From: an uncultured Alteromonadaceae bacterium | GTDB taxonomy: Bacteria; Pseudomonadota; Gammaproteobacteria; Enterobacterales; Alteromonadaceae | Assembly: GCA_947494925.1 (NCBI GenBank) | Contig: CANLWS010000007.1 | Span: forward strand, 124,001-188,000 | Length of the DNA: 64,000 bases | Direction: 5' to 3' | Shown here: piece by piece, positions 1 through 9,053 of the stretch | Layout: each line of letters begins with the position of its first letter | How positions within the stretch are numbered: the first letter of the stretch is position 1 | Notes under the pieces: generated by a model | The model's input: only the letters and a program-made list of their open reading frames with translations | What the model was told of the DNA's origin: nothing | The model's database searches: none | Translations under genes and position numbers: made by a program

Positions 1-1133
1 GGCACCAGATCAACCATTTCTTCTAATTTAGCAATCTTTGTTCTGAAATTGTCTGCTCTAACCATTAGAGACGCTACCTGGCTTTCATACTGCGCTGCGG
101 ATAGTTTGAGTTGCTGGTAAACCGGGTTTTGGTTTACGTTACCAAATTGTGTATATGAACCAGTCTCTTCCGCAACATCGCTCATTTCGCTAATTAGCTC
201 ATCGCGTTTTTCGATTACGCTATTCAGTAATGTTTGTGTTTTCACAACTTCCGGGTGGTTTTCTGTATAACGCACAAGTAGCTCATCAAGCTTCCCTTCC
301 AAATTTAAAATTCGGCTATCGTACCGAGTTGAGAGGGATGAACCTGAAGAAGCTTCAAAGTTACTTGAGGAGGAATCTGCCAATCCAATTACTGGAGCTT
401 CACCCGTAAGTTTAGCATTAACCGCTATTAACTGAGAACGCACTTCCAGAAGCCTCAACTCAGTTTGTTCAAGCTGGTTTATATTGCTTTGCAGTTGCTG
501 ATAATAACCCGTGGCTGAACCTGGAGCCCTGTCTATTCGACTTCGTTTAAAATCTGCAAGACGCTGTTCAGCTTCTTCGAGTCGTTGCTCGTACTCTTCA
601 ATTTGTCTGCTAATAAATTCTTCAGCAGTATCACTTGCTCTTCTGTTTGTACCAAGGGAAGTTTCGAAGAATTCATCCATTGTAATCTGGACAATTTTTT
701 GAGCTAACACCGGGTTGGGGTTAGTGTATCGGATTGTATAGTTATCTTTGTTCTGGGTACTGGTAAACTTTATGTCTTTTTTTAATTCGTCAGTCAGATC
801 GTCCATCTCATCTTGGGTTGTAACCCCAAGATCCAGATCTGCTTCGCGGGCAATTTTCTCTAAAGTTGGCTTTATTAACAGTGTTCTGGCCACGAGATTA
901 ACATCTTCGGCAGCATTGTTAAAAATCGCCAAACCTTTCATCAAAGGCCGCAACAGGCTATTTGTGTCAACAAATATCCGCGCAGAAGATTGATAAACGT
1001 CGGGCATGGACGCCACATAGGCCCAGCCGATCGGACAAATGAGCCAAGTCGAAATAATGACATATCTTTTTTTGATCCAGACGCCTTTAACAAAAGTCAG
1101 CGCTTGATCAATTGCTTGTTGAATTCCTAACAT
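1..1133 (-). CDS. XrtA-associated polysaccharide chain-length determinant (Wzz/GNVR type), 3' end outside window
   Basis: Reading the minus strand from ATG at 1133 gives an open frame of about 377 codons that runs off the left edge without a stop. A positively charged N-terminus precedes a membrane segment at about residues 24-43, then a Wzz-type periplasmic region (motif VDTNSLLRPLM near 55-65). Residues from about 145 on are rich in E, Q, R and L in coiled-coil pattern. Proteins of this family sit in the inner membrane and set polymer length during Wzy-dependent export; the XrtA form is the TIGR03007 type. It lies 45 bp after the export lipoprotein gene, in the same operon. The second membrane segment expected near the C-terminus is not in the window. 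Confidence 0.85.
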   Translation of the reverse strand, partial: MLGIQQAIDQALTFVKGVWIKKRYVIISTWLICPIGWAYVASMPDVYQSSARIFVDTNSLLRPLMKGLAIFNNAAEDVNLVARTLLIKPTLEKIAREADLDLGVTTQDEMDDLTDELKKDIKFTSTQNKDNYTIRYTNPNPVLAQKIVQITMDEFFETSLGTNRRASDTAEEFISRQIEEYEQRLEEAEQRLADFKRSRIDRAPGSATGYYQQLQSNINQLEQTELRLLEVRSQLIAVNAKLTGEAPVIGLADSSSSNFEASSGSSLSTRYDSRILNLEGKLDELLVRYTENHPEVVKTQTLLNSVIEKRDELISEMSDVAEETGSYTQFGNVNQNPVYQQLKLSAAQYESQVASLMVRADNFRTKIAKLEEMVDLV

Positions 1134-1178
1134 AACTACTTCAAATTAATCCGCAACAAATATACAAATAATAAGGTC

Positions 1179-1811
1179 CTAGAACCACGCTTCCGGTATT
1201 ATAACAATATCACCGGGAAGAATATCTACATTTGATGAAATATTACCTTCTCGAATCAAGTCATCTAATTTAACCGAATATTCTGTTTGCACTCCGTCAA
1301 CCACACGGATTAGCTTGGCACCGTTTCCGTCTGCGAATTCTGTCATACCGCCAACAGTAATCATTAGGTCAAGTAAGGTCATGTCTTCAGAGTAACTGAC
1401 AGAAACCGGGTTGGCTGCTTCGCCAATAACGCGCACCTGCTCACTGAAGGGTCCGCTAAAGCGACCTACACTGACTGTTACTATGGGATCCCTGATATAT
1501 TTACCTAGTTGTTCTTCCAGTTCGCGGGCCAACTGAGTCGAGGTTCTACCAGAAACCTCAATATCCTCTACAAGGGAAGTAGTTATTTTTCCGTCCGGAC
1601 GAACTTGAAAGCTTCCTGAAATATCTGGATGGCGCCAGACAAAAATGGCGAGGCTATCGCCCGGACCAATCAAATAAGTATAGTCGTCTACAGATGCCGT
1701 CATTGACGCTCGAGTTGTTGCTTGTGGCAACGTATTATTAGATGAACATGCAACAGCACCCATCAAAGTGGCGCTAACAATTAGCCACTTAGTCATTCTA
1801 TTTGTCTTCAT
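1179..1811 (-). CDS. XrtA-associated polysaccharide export lipoprotein (Wza/SLBB family)
   Basis: Predicted periplasmic/outer-membrane export component of the exopolysaccharide machinery (TIGR03027 type). The start chosen is ATG at 1811, giving 210 residues, because AGGA stands 9 bases upstream and the protein then opens with a lipoprotein signal, MKTNRMTKWLIVSATLMGAVAC, with the acceptor cysteine at residue 22. An upstream ATG at 1859 would add 16 residues with poorer translation signals. A polysaccharide-export domain begins near residue 42 with YLIGPGDSL, and an SLBB-like segment (VIGEAANPVSVSY) lies near 125-175. It is shorter than Wza, as expected for this family. It is divergent from the sugar transferase gene at 1970. 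Confidence 0.88.
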   Translation of the reverse strand: MKTNRMTKWLIVSATLMGAVACSSNNTLPQATTRASMTASVDDYTYLIGPGDSLAIFVWRHPDISGSFQVRPDGKITTSLVEDIEVSGRTSTQLARELEEQLGKYIRDPIVTVSVGRFSGPFSEQVRVIGEAANPVSVSYSEDMTLLDLMITVGGMTEFADGNGAKLIRVVDGVQTEYSVKLDDLIREGNISSNVDILPGDIVIIPEAWF

Positions 1812-1969
1812 AGAAGTAATTCCTAAACCAAGAAGTAACAAATCTTTTAATCTTGTCATTTACCAAATCGCATTAATCACTATAATGCTACCCCAGAAAA
1901 GTTAGTCTATCTCAATTACTTAAATTAGCATATGATAAATTTCTTAAAAAAATGTGAGGGTGTTCTTGA

Positions 1970-3382
1970 ATGGCGTTGACCAATAATAAACAAAACAAAC
2001 GGTCAAATGCACTGGTACTAGCGGAAGCGGTAATAATTGCTTACGTTGCATATATGGCACATTTTTTAATCGTCAACCTTGTTGGCGAGGGCTCAGCGAG
2101 CTTTTTCAAAGTCGCGGCAAATATTGTGTTACTAACATTCCTGGTTCTGGTTTGCTCTTTGTCCGTTGGGCTCTACGAAGCAAAACTCAGGGAAACCTTT
2201 CGGGGCATAATAAGGCGTATTTTCGTTAGTCTGGCCTTAACTTACTTCGTCGTCGAAATTATTACCAGTACTCTGCTATCTGAGCTGCGGATGCATCCGT
2301 ACTTTTTACCCACAGCCGCCGGCCTGATTATCCTTTCCTTAGTGTTATTCAGATATTTTACTAATCGGTTAGGACTGTTGGGATTAGGAAGAACCCGTTT
2401 GGTGGTTATAGGCGCTGGTGAGCGGGCTGCCATTATAGAGAAGCGGATGCGTCGAGATGTCGACCGATTAGGCTTTGAATTACTCGGGTTTATACCGATC
2501 CCTGGTGACAACAGGGAAGACGGGATCCGTAATGAAAAGCTTGTACATGTTAAAGTAGATGAAAATTTCCGAAACTATGTAGTCGATAATGACATTGAGG
2601 AAATCATCATTGCCTGTGATCAACGTCGAGGCACTTTGCCGATTGAAGTGTTGTTTGATTGCAGACTCCGCGGCGTTGAAATTACTGACTTGCTTGATTT
2701 CATGGAGCGCGAAACAGGTCAGATAGTAGTGAATCTGATGTACCCAAGTTGGGTGGTATATTCGAATGGATTCAATTCTCAAAACTATCTCAGAGACGCC
2801 TTGGAATATGGCATTAACACCTTCCTGGCGCTTATTGTACTGATATTTGCCGGGCCGTTTATGCTGCTTACTGCATTGATTATTTACTTTGATGATGGCC
2901 GTCGAACCGGAACGTCGGTTTTCTACAAACAGGAAAGGGTCGGATTGAACGGGAAGTTGTTCAAAATTATTAAATTCCGAAGTATGCGACCTGATGCAGA
3001 AAAAGACGGCGCTAAGTGGGCAACCAAAAATGATGACCGGGTGACGCGAATTGGTCACTTTATACGTAAATACCGAATTGACGAGCTGCCTCAATTAGTC
3101 AATATTTTCCGAGGAGAAATGGCTTTTATCGGTCCTCGTCCGGAAAGACCTGAATTTGTAGAAAAGCTGATCAGGGAAATCCCATATTATAATCAGCGAC
3201 ACAACGTCAAACCCGGATTAGCAGGATGGGCTCAGCTTAATTACCCCTACGGCGCAAGTGTTGAAGATTCGATGGAAAAATTAAAGTTTGATTTGTATTA
3301 CGTTAAACATCAAAGTTTAATGTTAGACATGCTGATACTAATACGCACTGTCGAAGTGGTGCTATTCGGAAAGGGAAGATAA
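1970..3382 (+). CDS. XrtA-associated priming sugar transferase (polyprenyl-phosphate glycosylphosphotransferase)
   Basis: Likely transfers the first sugar-1-phosphate to undecaprenyl phosphate, starting repeat-unit assembly at the inner membrane. The 470-residue protein has four hydrophobic segments in the first 130 residues, a Rossmann-like region with VVIGAGERAA near 145, another membrane segment near 280-300, and a C-terminal bacterial sugar transferase domain with KFRSMRPDAEKDGA from residue 335, RIDELPQLVNIFRGEMAF and GPRPERPEF. This architecture matches the TIGR03013/TIGR03025 family. GAGG lies upstream of the ATG. It is the first gene of the long plus-strand operon and is followed after 4 bases by the deacetylase. 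The sugar used cannot be told from sequence. Confidence 0.92.
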   Translation: MALTNNKQNKRSNALVLAEAVIIAYVAYMAHFLIVNLVGEGSASFFKVAANIVLLTFLVLVCSLSVGLYEAKLRETFRGIIRRIFVSLALTYFVVEIITSTLLSELRMHPYFLPTAAGLIILSLVLFRYFTNRLGLLGLGRTRLVVIGAGERAAIIEKRMRRDVDRLGFELLGFIPIPGDNREDGIRNEKLVHVKVDENFRNYVVDNDIEEIIIACDQRRGTLPIEVLFDCRLRGVEITDLLDFMERETGQIVVNLMYPSWVVYSNGFNSQNYLRDALEYGINTFLALIVLIFAGPFMLLTALIIYFDDGRRTGTSVFYKQERVGLNGKLFKIIKFRSMRPDAEKDGAKWATKNDDRVTRIGHFIRKYRIDELPQLVNIFRGEMAFIGPRPERPEFVEKLIREIPYYNQRHNVKPGLAGWAQLNYPYGASVEDSMEKLKFDLYYVKHQSLMLDMLILIRTVEVVLFGKGR

Positions 3383-3386
3383 GAGA

Positions 3387-4220
3387 TTGAAAAGCGCACT
3401 TAACGCAATGACGGTGGACGTTGAGGACTTTTTCCATGTCTCTGCGTTTGAATCCATTATCAAACCGGAACAGTGGAAAGAATATCAACCGAGAGTCGAT
3501 GCTAACACCCGCAGGTTGTTGGATATTTTTGCCAAGGCTGGCATTAAATCGACCTTTTTTACCTTGGGTTGGGTAGCCGAGCGTTATCCTGAGCTGATAA
3601 AAGAAATCCACGCACAGGGCCACGAAGTGGCTAGCCATGGCTACGCGCACAGACGCGCCTCAGAACAAACAAGAGAAGAGTTTTTCGCTGATGTGAAACG
3701 CTCGAAGGATCATCTTGAAGACCTATTGGGCGAAAAAATTACTGGTTACCGTGCTCCCAGCTTTTCGATCGGTTATAACAATGAATGGGCATTCGAAGTA
3801 CTCGCGGAGTTAGGCTTTAGCTATAGTTCAAGCACATATCCGGTTAAACATGATTTATATGGCACCCCAGATTGGCCAAGGTTTGCTTACAAACGAGCTG
3901 AGAACATCATTGAAATTCCTATCCCGACGTTAAAAATGATGGGCAGGCAAGTACCAATAGGAGGCGGCGGCTATTTTCGGCTGTATCCTTACAAGCTGAC
4001 CCAAAAACTTGTGGCTCGATATCTAAAACAAGAAAAACAACCTTATTCTTTTTACTTCCATCCTTGGGAGATCGATGCAGGACAGCCTAGGCTGGATAAT
4101 GCGCCGCTTAAGTCAAGGTTTCGCCATTACGTTAACCTGGCGAAAACAGAGGCAAAATTAGAAAGGCTCCTGCAAGATTTCAACTGGTCAACAATGAAGG
4201 ATGTATATGGAGTCAGTTAG
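3387..4220 (+). CDS. XrtA-associated polysaccharide deacetylase (DUF3473 type)
   Basis: A 277-residue carbohydrate esterase family 4-like protein of the kind found beside exosortase A (TIGR03006). The metal-site motifs are present: TVDVEDFFHV near residues 9-18, SHGYAH at 83-88, then GYRAPSFSI and a C-terminal FYFHPWEID. Family members remove N-acetyl groups from sugars. No signal peptide is visible, so action on cytoplasmic lipid-linked precursors is possible. The only sensible start is TTG at 3387, 4 bases after the transferase stop, with a GGAAG-type ribosome site overlapping that stop. The end overlaps the next GTG start by one base. Confidence 0.9.
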   Translation: MKSALNAMTVDVEDFFHVSAFESIIKPEQWKEYQPRVDANTRRLLDIFAKAGIKSTFFTLGWVAERYPELIKEIHAQGHEVASHGYAHRRASEQTREEFFADVKRSKDHLEDLLGEKITGYRAPSFSIGYNNEWAFEVLAELGFSYSSSTYPVKHDLYGTPDWPRFAYKRAENIIEIPIPTLKMMGRQVPIGGGGYFRLYPYKLTQKLVARYLKQEKQPYSFYFHPWEIDAGQPRLDNAPLKSRFRHYVNLAKTEAKLERLLQDFNWSTMKDVYGVS

Positions 4221-5269
4221 TGGTAGACGCTCAGTTCGAACTTAAAACGCTGGATAACAGCGCAGATACCAACCAAAAATGGGATCAGTTTGTAGACAAT
4301 TGCAGTAACGGGACATTCTTCCATCTTTCTGGTTGGAAGCGGGTGATCGAAAAAGTATATAAGCATCGCTGCCATTATCTGTATGCACTGGAAAACGACA
4401 ACATTGTCGCTGTTTTGCCGTTGGTGGAACAAAAAAGCATGTTGTTCGGGCATGCCCTTGTCTCCACACCATTTTGTATGATGGGAGGTGTCGCATCGGA
4501 TAATAACAATGCAATGTTGTTCCTTGAACAACAAGCCATTGAAAAAGCTAATCAACTAGGTGTTGATTATCTGGAATTACGTTATCCATTTGAACGGGAT
4601 AATCCAGCTTTAACAGAAAAGTGTGCTCACTCAACCTTTGGTTGCCAGCTAGCTGAAGACGACGAAGCCATTTTGGCCGGCATAAAGAAGAAGCAACGCG
4701 CTGTGGTCAGACATTCGTTAAAAAATGCCTTGGAATATCGGGTCGATTCTGATGCTTCAACCGCCTACGACGTTTATTCTGAAAGCGTGCGCAACTTAGG
4801 TACGCCAGTTTTCCCGAAGCATTATTTTGCTGCCTTGTCTGATGAATTTGGCGAGCATTGTGATGTGTTGACCGTGGAAAAAGATAAGAAACCTGTTTCG
4901 TCAGTGTTGAGCTTCTATTACAAAGGTCAGGTTTTACCTTTTTATGGTGGTGGACTATTTGAGGCCAGGTCATTAAAAAGTAACGACTTTATGTATTATC
5001 AATTGATGTGCCACGCGAAAAACAACAAAAACTGTGGATATTTTGATTTTGGTCGAAGTAAAGATGATTCCGGGGCCTTCAAATATAAACGAACCTGGGG
5101 AATGGAGCCGGTTGCCCTGCATTACCATTTTCATTTGGTAAAAGCCGATGTCTTGCCTAATCTGAGCCCGAATAATCCAAAGTATCAGTTCTTCATCAAG
5201 GCCTGGCAAAAACTTCCCGTATGGCTTAGCCGGATGATTGGTCCATTTTTGTCAAAATATCTGGGTTAG
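4220..5269 (+). CDS. FemAB-family XrtA/PEP-CTERM-associated N-acyltransferase-like protein
   Basis: A 349-residue soluble protein with a GNAT/FemAB-like layout, of the type regularly found in XrtA loci (TIGR03019). FemAB proteins transfer amino acids or acyl groups to amines; the substrate of the XrtA version is unknown. Recognisable stretches are a Trp/Leu-rich N-terminus (FHLSGWKRVIEKVYKH), a central KKKQRAVVRHSLKN and a C-terminal FDFGRSKDDSGAFKYKRTWG, typical of the family. It starts at GTG in the TAGTG overlap with the deacetylase stop, which implies translational coupling, and ends 5 bases before the next gene. Confidence 0.85.
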   Translation: MVDAQFELKTLDNSADTNQKWDQFVDNCSNGTFFHLSGWKRVIEKVYKHRCHYLYALENDNIVAVLPLVEQKSMLFGHALVSTPFCMMGGVASDNNNAMLFLEQQAIEKANQLGVDYLELRYPFERDNPALTEKCAHSTFGCQLAEDDEAILAGIKKKQRAVVRHSLKNALEYRVDSDASTAYDVYSESVRNLGTPVFPKHYFAALSDEFGEHCDVLTVEKDKKPVSSVLSFYYKGQVLPFYGGGLFEARSLKSNDFMYYQLMCHAKNNKNCGYFDFGRSKDDSGAFKYKRTWGMEPVALHYHFHLVKADVLPNLSPNNPKYQFFIKAWQKLPVWLSRMIGPFLSKYLG

Positions 5270-5274
5270 GCCGA

Positions 5275-6471
5275 ATGCGCAAAGAACCCTTGCTTTTCGT
5301 ATGTCATCGCATTCCCTTTCCGCCGAACAAAGGGGATAAAATCCGTTCATTTAATATGCTCAAAGCACTAAGTGAAAAGTATGACGTTTTCCTGGCAAGT
5401 TTTGTTGATGATCCTTATGACTGGAAGTTCGCTGGAAAATTGGATCAGTATTGTCAGGATAAGTTGCTGCTGGGTCAAAACAAGACAGTATCGAAATTGA
5501 AGGGAACAAGTGCGTTCCTTACAGGAAAAGCCATTTCATTGCCTTACTATGACAATGGCAAAATGCAATCCTGGATAGACAAAACGCTGGTAACCCAGCA
5601 AATAAAAAATGTGTTTGTATATTCATCAGTGATGGCCCAGTTTTTCAACCAAAAACAACTAAGTGAATTAAATGTTGTGGTTGATTTCGTCGATGTGGAC
5701 TCGGATAAGTGGCGCCAGTATGCAGCGGGTAAAAGTGGCTTGGCTAAATGGGTGTACAGCCGGGAACATGTCAAATTGGCTGAATTTGAGTCGTATGTCG
5801 CGAAACAGGTAAATTCCTCAATTTTTGTATCACCTCAAGAAGCAGAATTGTTTAAAAAACAAATCCCTCAGAATTACCACGGCAAAGTGACTGGCATACT
5901 CAATGGAGTGGATACCGCTTTTTTTGACCCGCAGTTTGAACAGGAAGAAGAGTCAACCGACGCCGTGGATGTCGTTTTCACAGGCGCAATGGATTATTGG
6001 GCAAATATTGATGCCGTTATCTGGTTCAGTAAGTTTGTCTGGCCACTGATTTTAGCGCAAAAACCTTCAAGCACATTTTACATAGTCGGAGGCAATCCAT
6101 CCGACGAAGTTAAAGCACTTAATGGCAAAAAAGGTGTAACAGTTACGGGAAGAGTAAAGGACGTAAGACCTTTTATCCGAGCAAGCAAAGTCGCTGTCGC
6201 ACCGCTACAGATCGCTCGTGGGATCCAAAACAAAGTATTGGAAGCAATGTCAATGGAAAAGCCAGTTGTTGCCACTAGCATGGCAATTGAAGGTATTGAA
6301 GCTGATACAAGCAACGTACTGGTTACGGATGATCCAAATGACTATGCGGATAAAGTGCTAGCGTTGTTAACTAATTCAGTTGTTGCGAAAGACAATCGCA
6401 CTTGGATTATGGCAAATTTACAATGGCAGTCGACTCTAAAAGCGTTGCCTGACTTTTTTGAGAGCAGATGA
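5275..6471 (+). CDS. XrtA-associated glycosyltransferase, TIGR03087-like (GT4 fold)
   Basis: A 398-residue GT-B glycosyltransferase. The N-terminal CHRIPFPPNKGDKIRSFNML is the hallmark I associate with the TIGR03087 subfamily of XrtA loci. The C-terminal donor-binding half has GAMDYWANIDAVIWF, an arginine/lysine-bearing region and PLQIARGIQNKVLEAMSMEK, equivalent to the GT4 E-x7-E area. It probably adds one sugar to the lipid-linked repeat unit at the cytoplasmic face; the sugar is unknown. The stop lies within a run of overlapping bases with the exosortase start. Confidence 0.88.
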   Translation: MRKEPLLFVCHRIPFPPNKGDKIRSFNMLKALSEKYDVFLASFVDDPYDWKFAGKLDQYCQDKLLLGQNKTVSKLKGTSAFLTGKAISLPYYDNGKMQSWIDKTLVTQQIKNVFVYSSVMAQFFNQKQLSELNVVVDFVDVDSDKWRQYAAGKSGLAKWVYSREHVKLAEFESYVAKQVNSSIFVSPQEAELFKKQIPQNYHGKVTGILNGVDTAFFDPQFEQEEESTDAVDVVFTGAMDYWANIDAVIWFSKFVWPLILAQKPSSTFYIVGGNPSDEVKALNGKKGVTVTGRVKDVRPFIRASKVAVAPLQIARGIQNKVLEAMSMEKPVVATSMAIEGIEADTSNVLVTDDPNDYADKVLALLTNSVVAKDNRTWIMANLQWQSTLKALPDFFESR

Positions 6472-6472
6472 G

Positions 6473-7915
6473 ATGTTTTTGAGTTCCAGTATTTTTAAAT
6501 TATTGGTGGGCTGTTTTATTCTATGGGCTGGCCTTTTTTACTTCACTATAGAGTCCACAGTCGCTATCTGGTATCGCTCAGAAACCTTCGCTCATTGTTT
6601 TATTATTCTGCCCATCTGTATTTATCTGATTAAACAGAAATGGCGTCAGCTAACCGAAGTAGACGTTTCTCCGAATTATAAAGTCTTAGTGTTGATAGTC
6701 GGTGTGCTCTCAGTTTGGTTATTTGGCAGTTTGTCCCAGCTGCTGGTGATTGAACAAGGCGCCGGGTTCTTAATGTTGCCATTGATTATCTGGCTGGTCT
6801 GTGGAAACAAAGTCGCAAGAATACTGGCTTTTACAATGGCATTCTGGATGTTCAGTGTGCCTGTTGGTGAGTTTCTTATTCCACAATTGCAGGAGTTAAC
6901 TGCCGATATAACGGTCTGGTCTTTGCAACTGACAGGTATTCCTGTGTTCAGAGAAGGCTTGTATATAGCCATACCAGGCGGATTGTTTGAAGTTGCAGTC
7001 GCTTGTTCGGGGATCAGATATCTCATTGCCTCTTTTACGTTGGGGACTTTGTTCGCCTATTTAAATTACAACAGCACCAAAAAGCGAGCAATTTTCGTTC
7101 TTTTTTCTATCTTATTGCCGCTCTTGGCAAACGGCATTCGTGCTTATGGGATTGTTATGATTGCTCACCTGTCTGACATGAAATATGCAACTGGCGTCGA
7201 TCATTTAATTTATGGTTGGTTGTTTTTCGGTGTGGTTATTTTGATTATGTTTTCTGTAGGAAACATCTGGGCAGATCCTTTGGAGCCGGAATCCACAGAT
7301 AAAGGGAGTGCTGCAATCAATTTCCCATTAAATAGAGCGTATCCGTCAATTGCAATTGTCGGGGTCACGATCCTCTTAGGCATGGGTTATAAGAGTCTGA
7401 TGCAGCATCCGCAAAGTGCAGGTGTTCTAGATAGCAGTAAAATAATAAACACAAGTCGGGATATACGTGATCAAAGCTGGTTACCCGTATTCAGAAACGC
7501 GACGTCTATTAGTTCAGGGTCTGAAAAAGGTATTGATTACTATTTGGCATATTATGAAGCTAATGTGCAGGATAGTGAGTTAATTAACAGCGTTAATCAG
7601 CTATTTAATACTCGTAATTGGTCCATAGTATCTAGTAAAAATATTGGGTCATATCGACAGCTGGAAATAAGTAACACGGCAGGGCAAAAACGCTTGATTA
7701 GTTACGCCTATGTCACTGATTGGGTAATATCACCTTCTGCGGCAAAAATAAAACTTTCACAAGCGATACAAGCATTTTTCGGTCAGCCGCAGGCAGGCAT
7801 GATACTGGTGTTATCGGTTCCTCTTGATTCATCTAGATCACGAGCGAACCTGTTGCAACAGGCCGCGTCGCAAAAATTTACCGATGCTTTAAAAGGGCAT
7901 ATTGGTAATGATTAA
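6473..7915 (+). CDS. xrtA: exosortase A with C-terminal EpsI-type domain
   Basis: Integral membrane cysteine protease/transpeptidase-like enzyme that recognises PEP-CTERM tails and is the defining gene of this locus. From ATG 6473 it has 480 residues; a TTG at 6458 would add five residues inside the previous gene and is less likely. About eight hydrophobic segments hold the expected catalytic set: Cys178 in VACSGIRYL, Arg223 in LANGIRAY and His244 in DHLIYGWLFF. The last 200 residues form a soluble EpsI-like domain, normal for XrtA. The start is 1 base after the preceding stop and the end overlaps the next gene, so expression is coupled. The substrates are likely the PEP-CTERM proteins at 61817 and at the right edge, plus others elsewhere. 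Confidence 0.95.
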   Translation: MFLSSSIFKLLVGCFILWAGLFYFTIESTVAIWYRSETFAHCFIILPICIYLIKQKWRQLTEVDVSPNYKVLVLIVGVLSVWLFGSLSQLLVIEQGAGFLMLPLIIWLVCGNKVARILAFTMAFWMFSVPVGEFLIPQLQELTADITVWSLQLTGIPVFREGLYIAIPGGLFEVAVACSGIRYLIASFTLGTLFAYLNYNSTKKRAIFVLFSILLPLLANGIRAYGIVMIAHLSDMKYATGVDHLIYGWLFFGVVILIMFSVGNIWADPLEPESTDKGSAAINFPLNRAYPSIAIVGVTILLGMGYKSLMQHPQSAGVLDSSKIINTSRDIRDQSWLPVFRNATSISSGSEKGIDYYLAYYEANVQDSELINSVNQLFNTRNWSIVSSKNIGSYRQLEISNTAGQKRLISYAYVTDWVISPSAAKIKLSQAIQAFFGQPQAGMILVLSVPLDSSRSRANLLQQAASQKFTDALKGHIGND

Positions 7916-9041
7916 TGCCAAGTCAATAGTTCATGTAATACACCGCTTTGATACCGGCGGATTGGAAAATGGTGTGGTGAATCTGATTAATCATCTGGAT
8001 GCTGACAAATACCAACATCATATAGTGACAATGAAAGGTCATAATCCTGATTTTGCTGCCCGGATAAAAACCAAGAATGTGAGCTTTACTGACATTAATA
8101 AGAAAGATGGCCATGACTTTTCGGTATTTGTTCGTTTCAATCGAATCCTCAAAGAAATTAATCCAGACATTTTACATACCCGAAACACCGCAACAATTGA
8201 AATGCAGTTAGTTGGTTGGTGGCGTCGTGTAAAACTGAGAATTCACGGTGAGCATGGTTGGGATGTGAATGATATGCATGGCCAAAATGTGCGTTATCAG
8301 AAATTGCGTCGCTTCATTAAACGCTTCGTTCACCAATATGTTGCCTTGTCATCTGAGGCCCGAGATTACCTTTTGAATTTAATCCGTATTGAACCCGAGC
8401 GAGTTAATCATATATGCAACGGTGTGAATATCGAGCGATTTGCTCCTCGCGAAAAGTCAATCGGGCTACTTCCATCCGGATTCGAAAACAGCTTTATAGT
8501 CGGCACGGTAGGTAGGTTGGCGGAAGTGAAGAATCAACCCTATTTACTTGAAAGCTTTATCGCACTGATCGAGCAGAATCCTGAATTCAGACAGCGCGTA
8601 AAACTGATATTGGTTGGTGATGGAATACTCAAAGAGGGCTTACAAAGCAGGATTAATGATGCTGGGATGAATGACTTGGTATGGTTGGCGGGCGATCGCA
8701 GTGATATACCTCAGTTATTGAATAGCATGGATCTGTTTGTACTTCCTTCATTGGCTGAAGGAATTTCCAACACAATCCTGGAAGCGATGGCGAGCGGGCT
8801 CCCGACTGTGGCGACAAATACAGGGGGTAACCCTGATCTCATACCAGAAGAACTGGCACCAGATCATTTAGTCACAGTGAACGATATAAAAATGCTGGTA
8901 AGTATTATTAAACAATACGTTGAGAGCCAGCAATTACTCGATAATAATAGTAAACTTGTCCGCGCTCATTGTGTTGAACAATTTAGTATTGAGACAATGG
9001 TGAATAAATATCATCAACTTTATCAAGGCGTTAGTGGTTAA
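7908..9041 (+). CDS. XrtA-associated glycosyltransferase, TIGR03088-like (GT4)
   Basis: A 377-residue GT4 enzyme. The N-terminal VIHRFDTGGLENGVVNLINH is typical of the TIGR03088 subfamily found directly after exosortase A. The donor site shows VGTVGRLAEVKNQ near the linker and PSLAEGISNTILEAMASG in the C-terminal domain. ATG 7908 is taken as start (a TTG two codons earlier is possible); it overlaps the exosortase stop by 8 bases. It ends 12 bases before the amidotransferase. It likely acts on the lipid-linked precursor; sugar specificity is unknown. Confidence 0.9.
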   Translation: MINAKSIVHVIHRFDTGGLENGVVNLINHLDADKYQHHIVTMKGHNPDFAARIKTKNVSFTDINKKDGHDFSVFVRFNRILKEINPDILHTRNTATIEMQLVGWWRRVKLRIHGEHGWDVNDMHGQNVRYQKLRRFIKRFVHQYVALSSEARDYLLNLIRIEPERVNHICNGVNIERFAPREKSIGLLPSGFENSFIVGTVGRLAEVKNQPYLLESFIALIEQNPEFRQRVKLILVGDGILKEGLQSRINDAGMNDLVWLAGDRSDIPQLLNSMDLFVLPSLAEGISNTILEAMASGLPTVATNTGGNPDLIPEELAPDHLVTVNDIKMLVSIIKQYVESQQLLDNNSKLVRAHCVEQFSIETMVNKYHQLYQGVSG

Positions 9042-9053
9042 GGAAAAAGTGAA

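Noticed and set aside
511-993. Plus-strand open frames of 63 and 81 codons
   Set aside because: They lie opposite the chain-length determinant gene and show only its antisense pattern.
2480-3094. 204-codon minus-strand frame
   Set aside because: Antisense of the priming sugar transferase, which has clear family motifs.
6458-6472. TTG start for exosortase A five codons upstream
   Set aside because: It lies in the preceding gene; ATG 6473 fits better.
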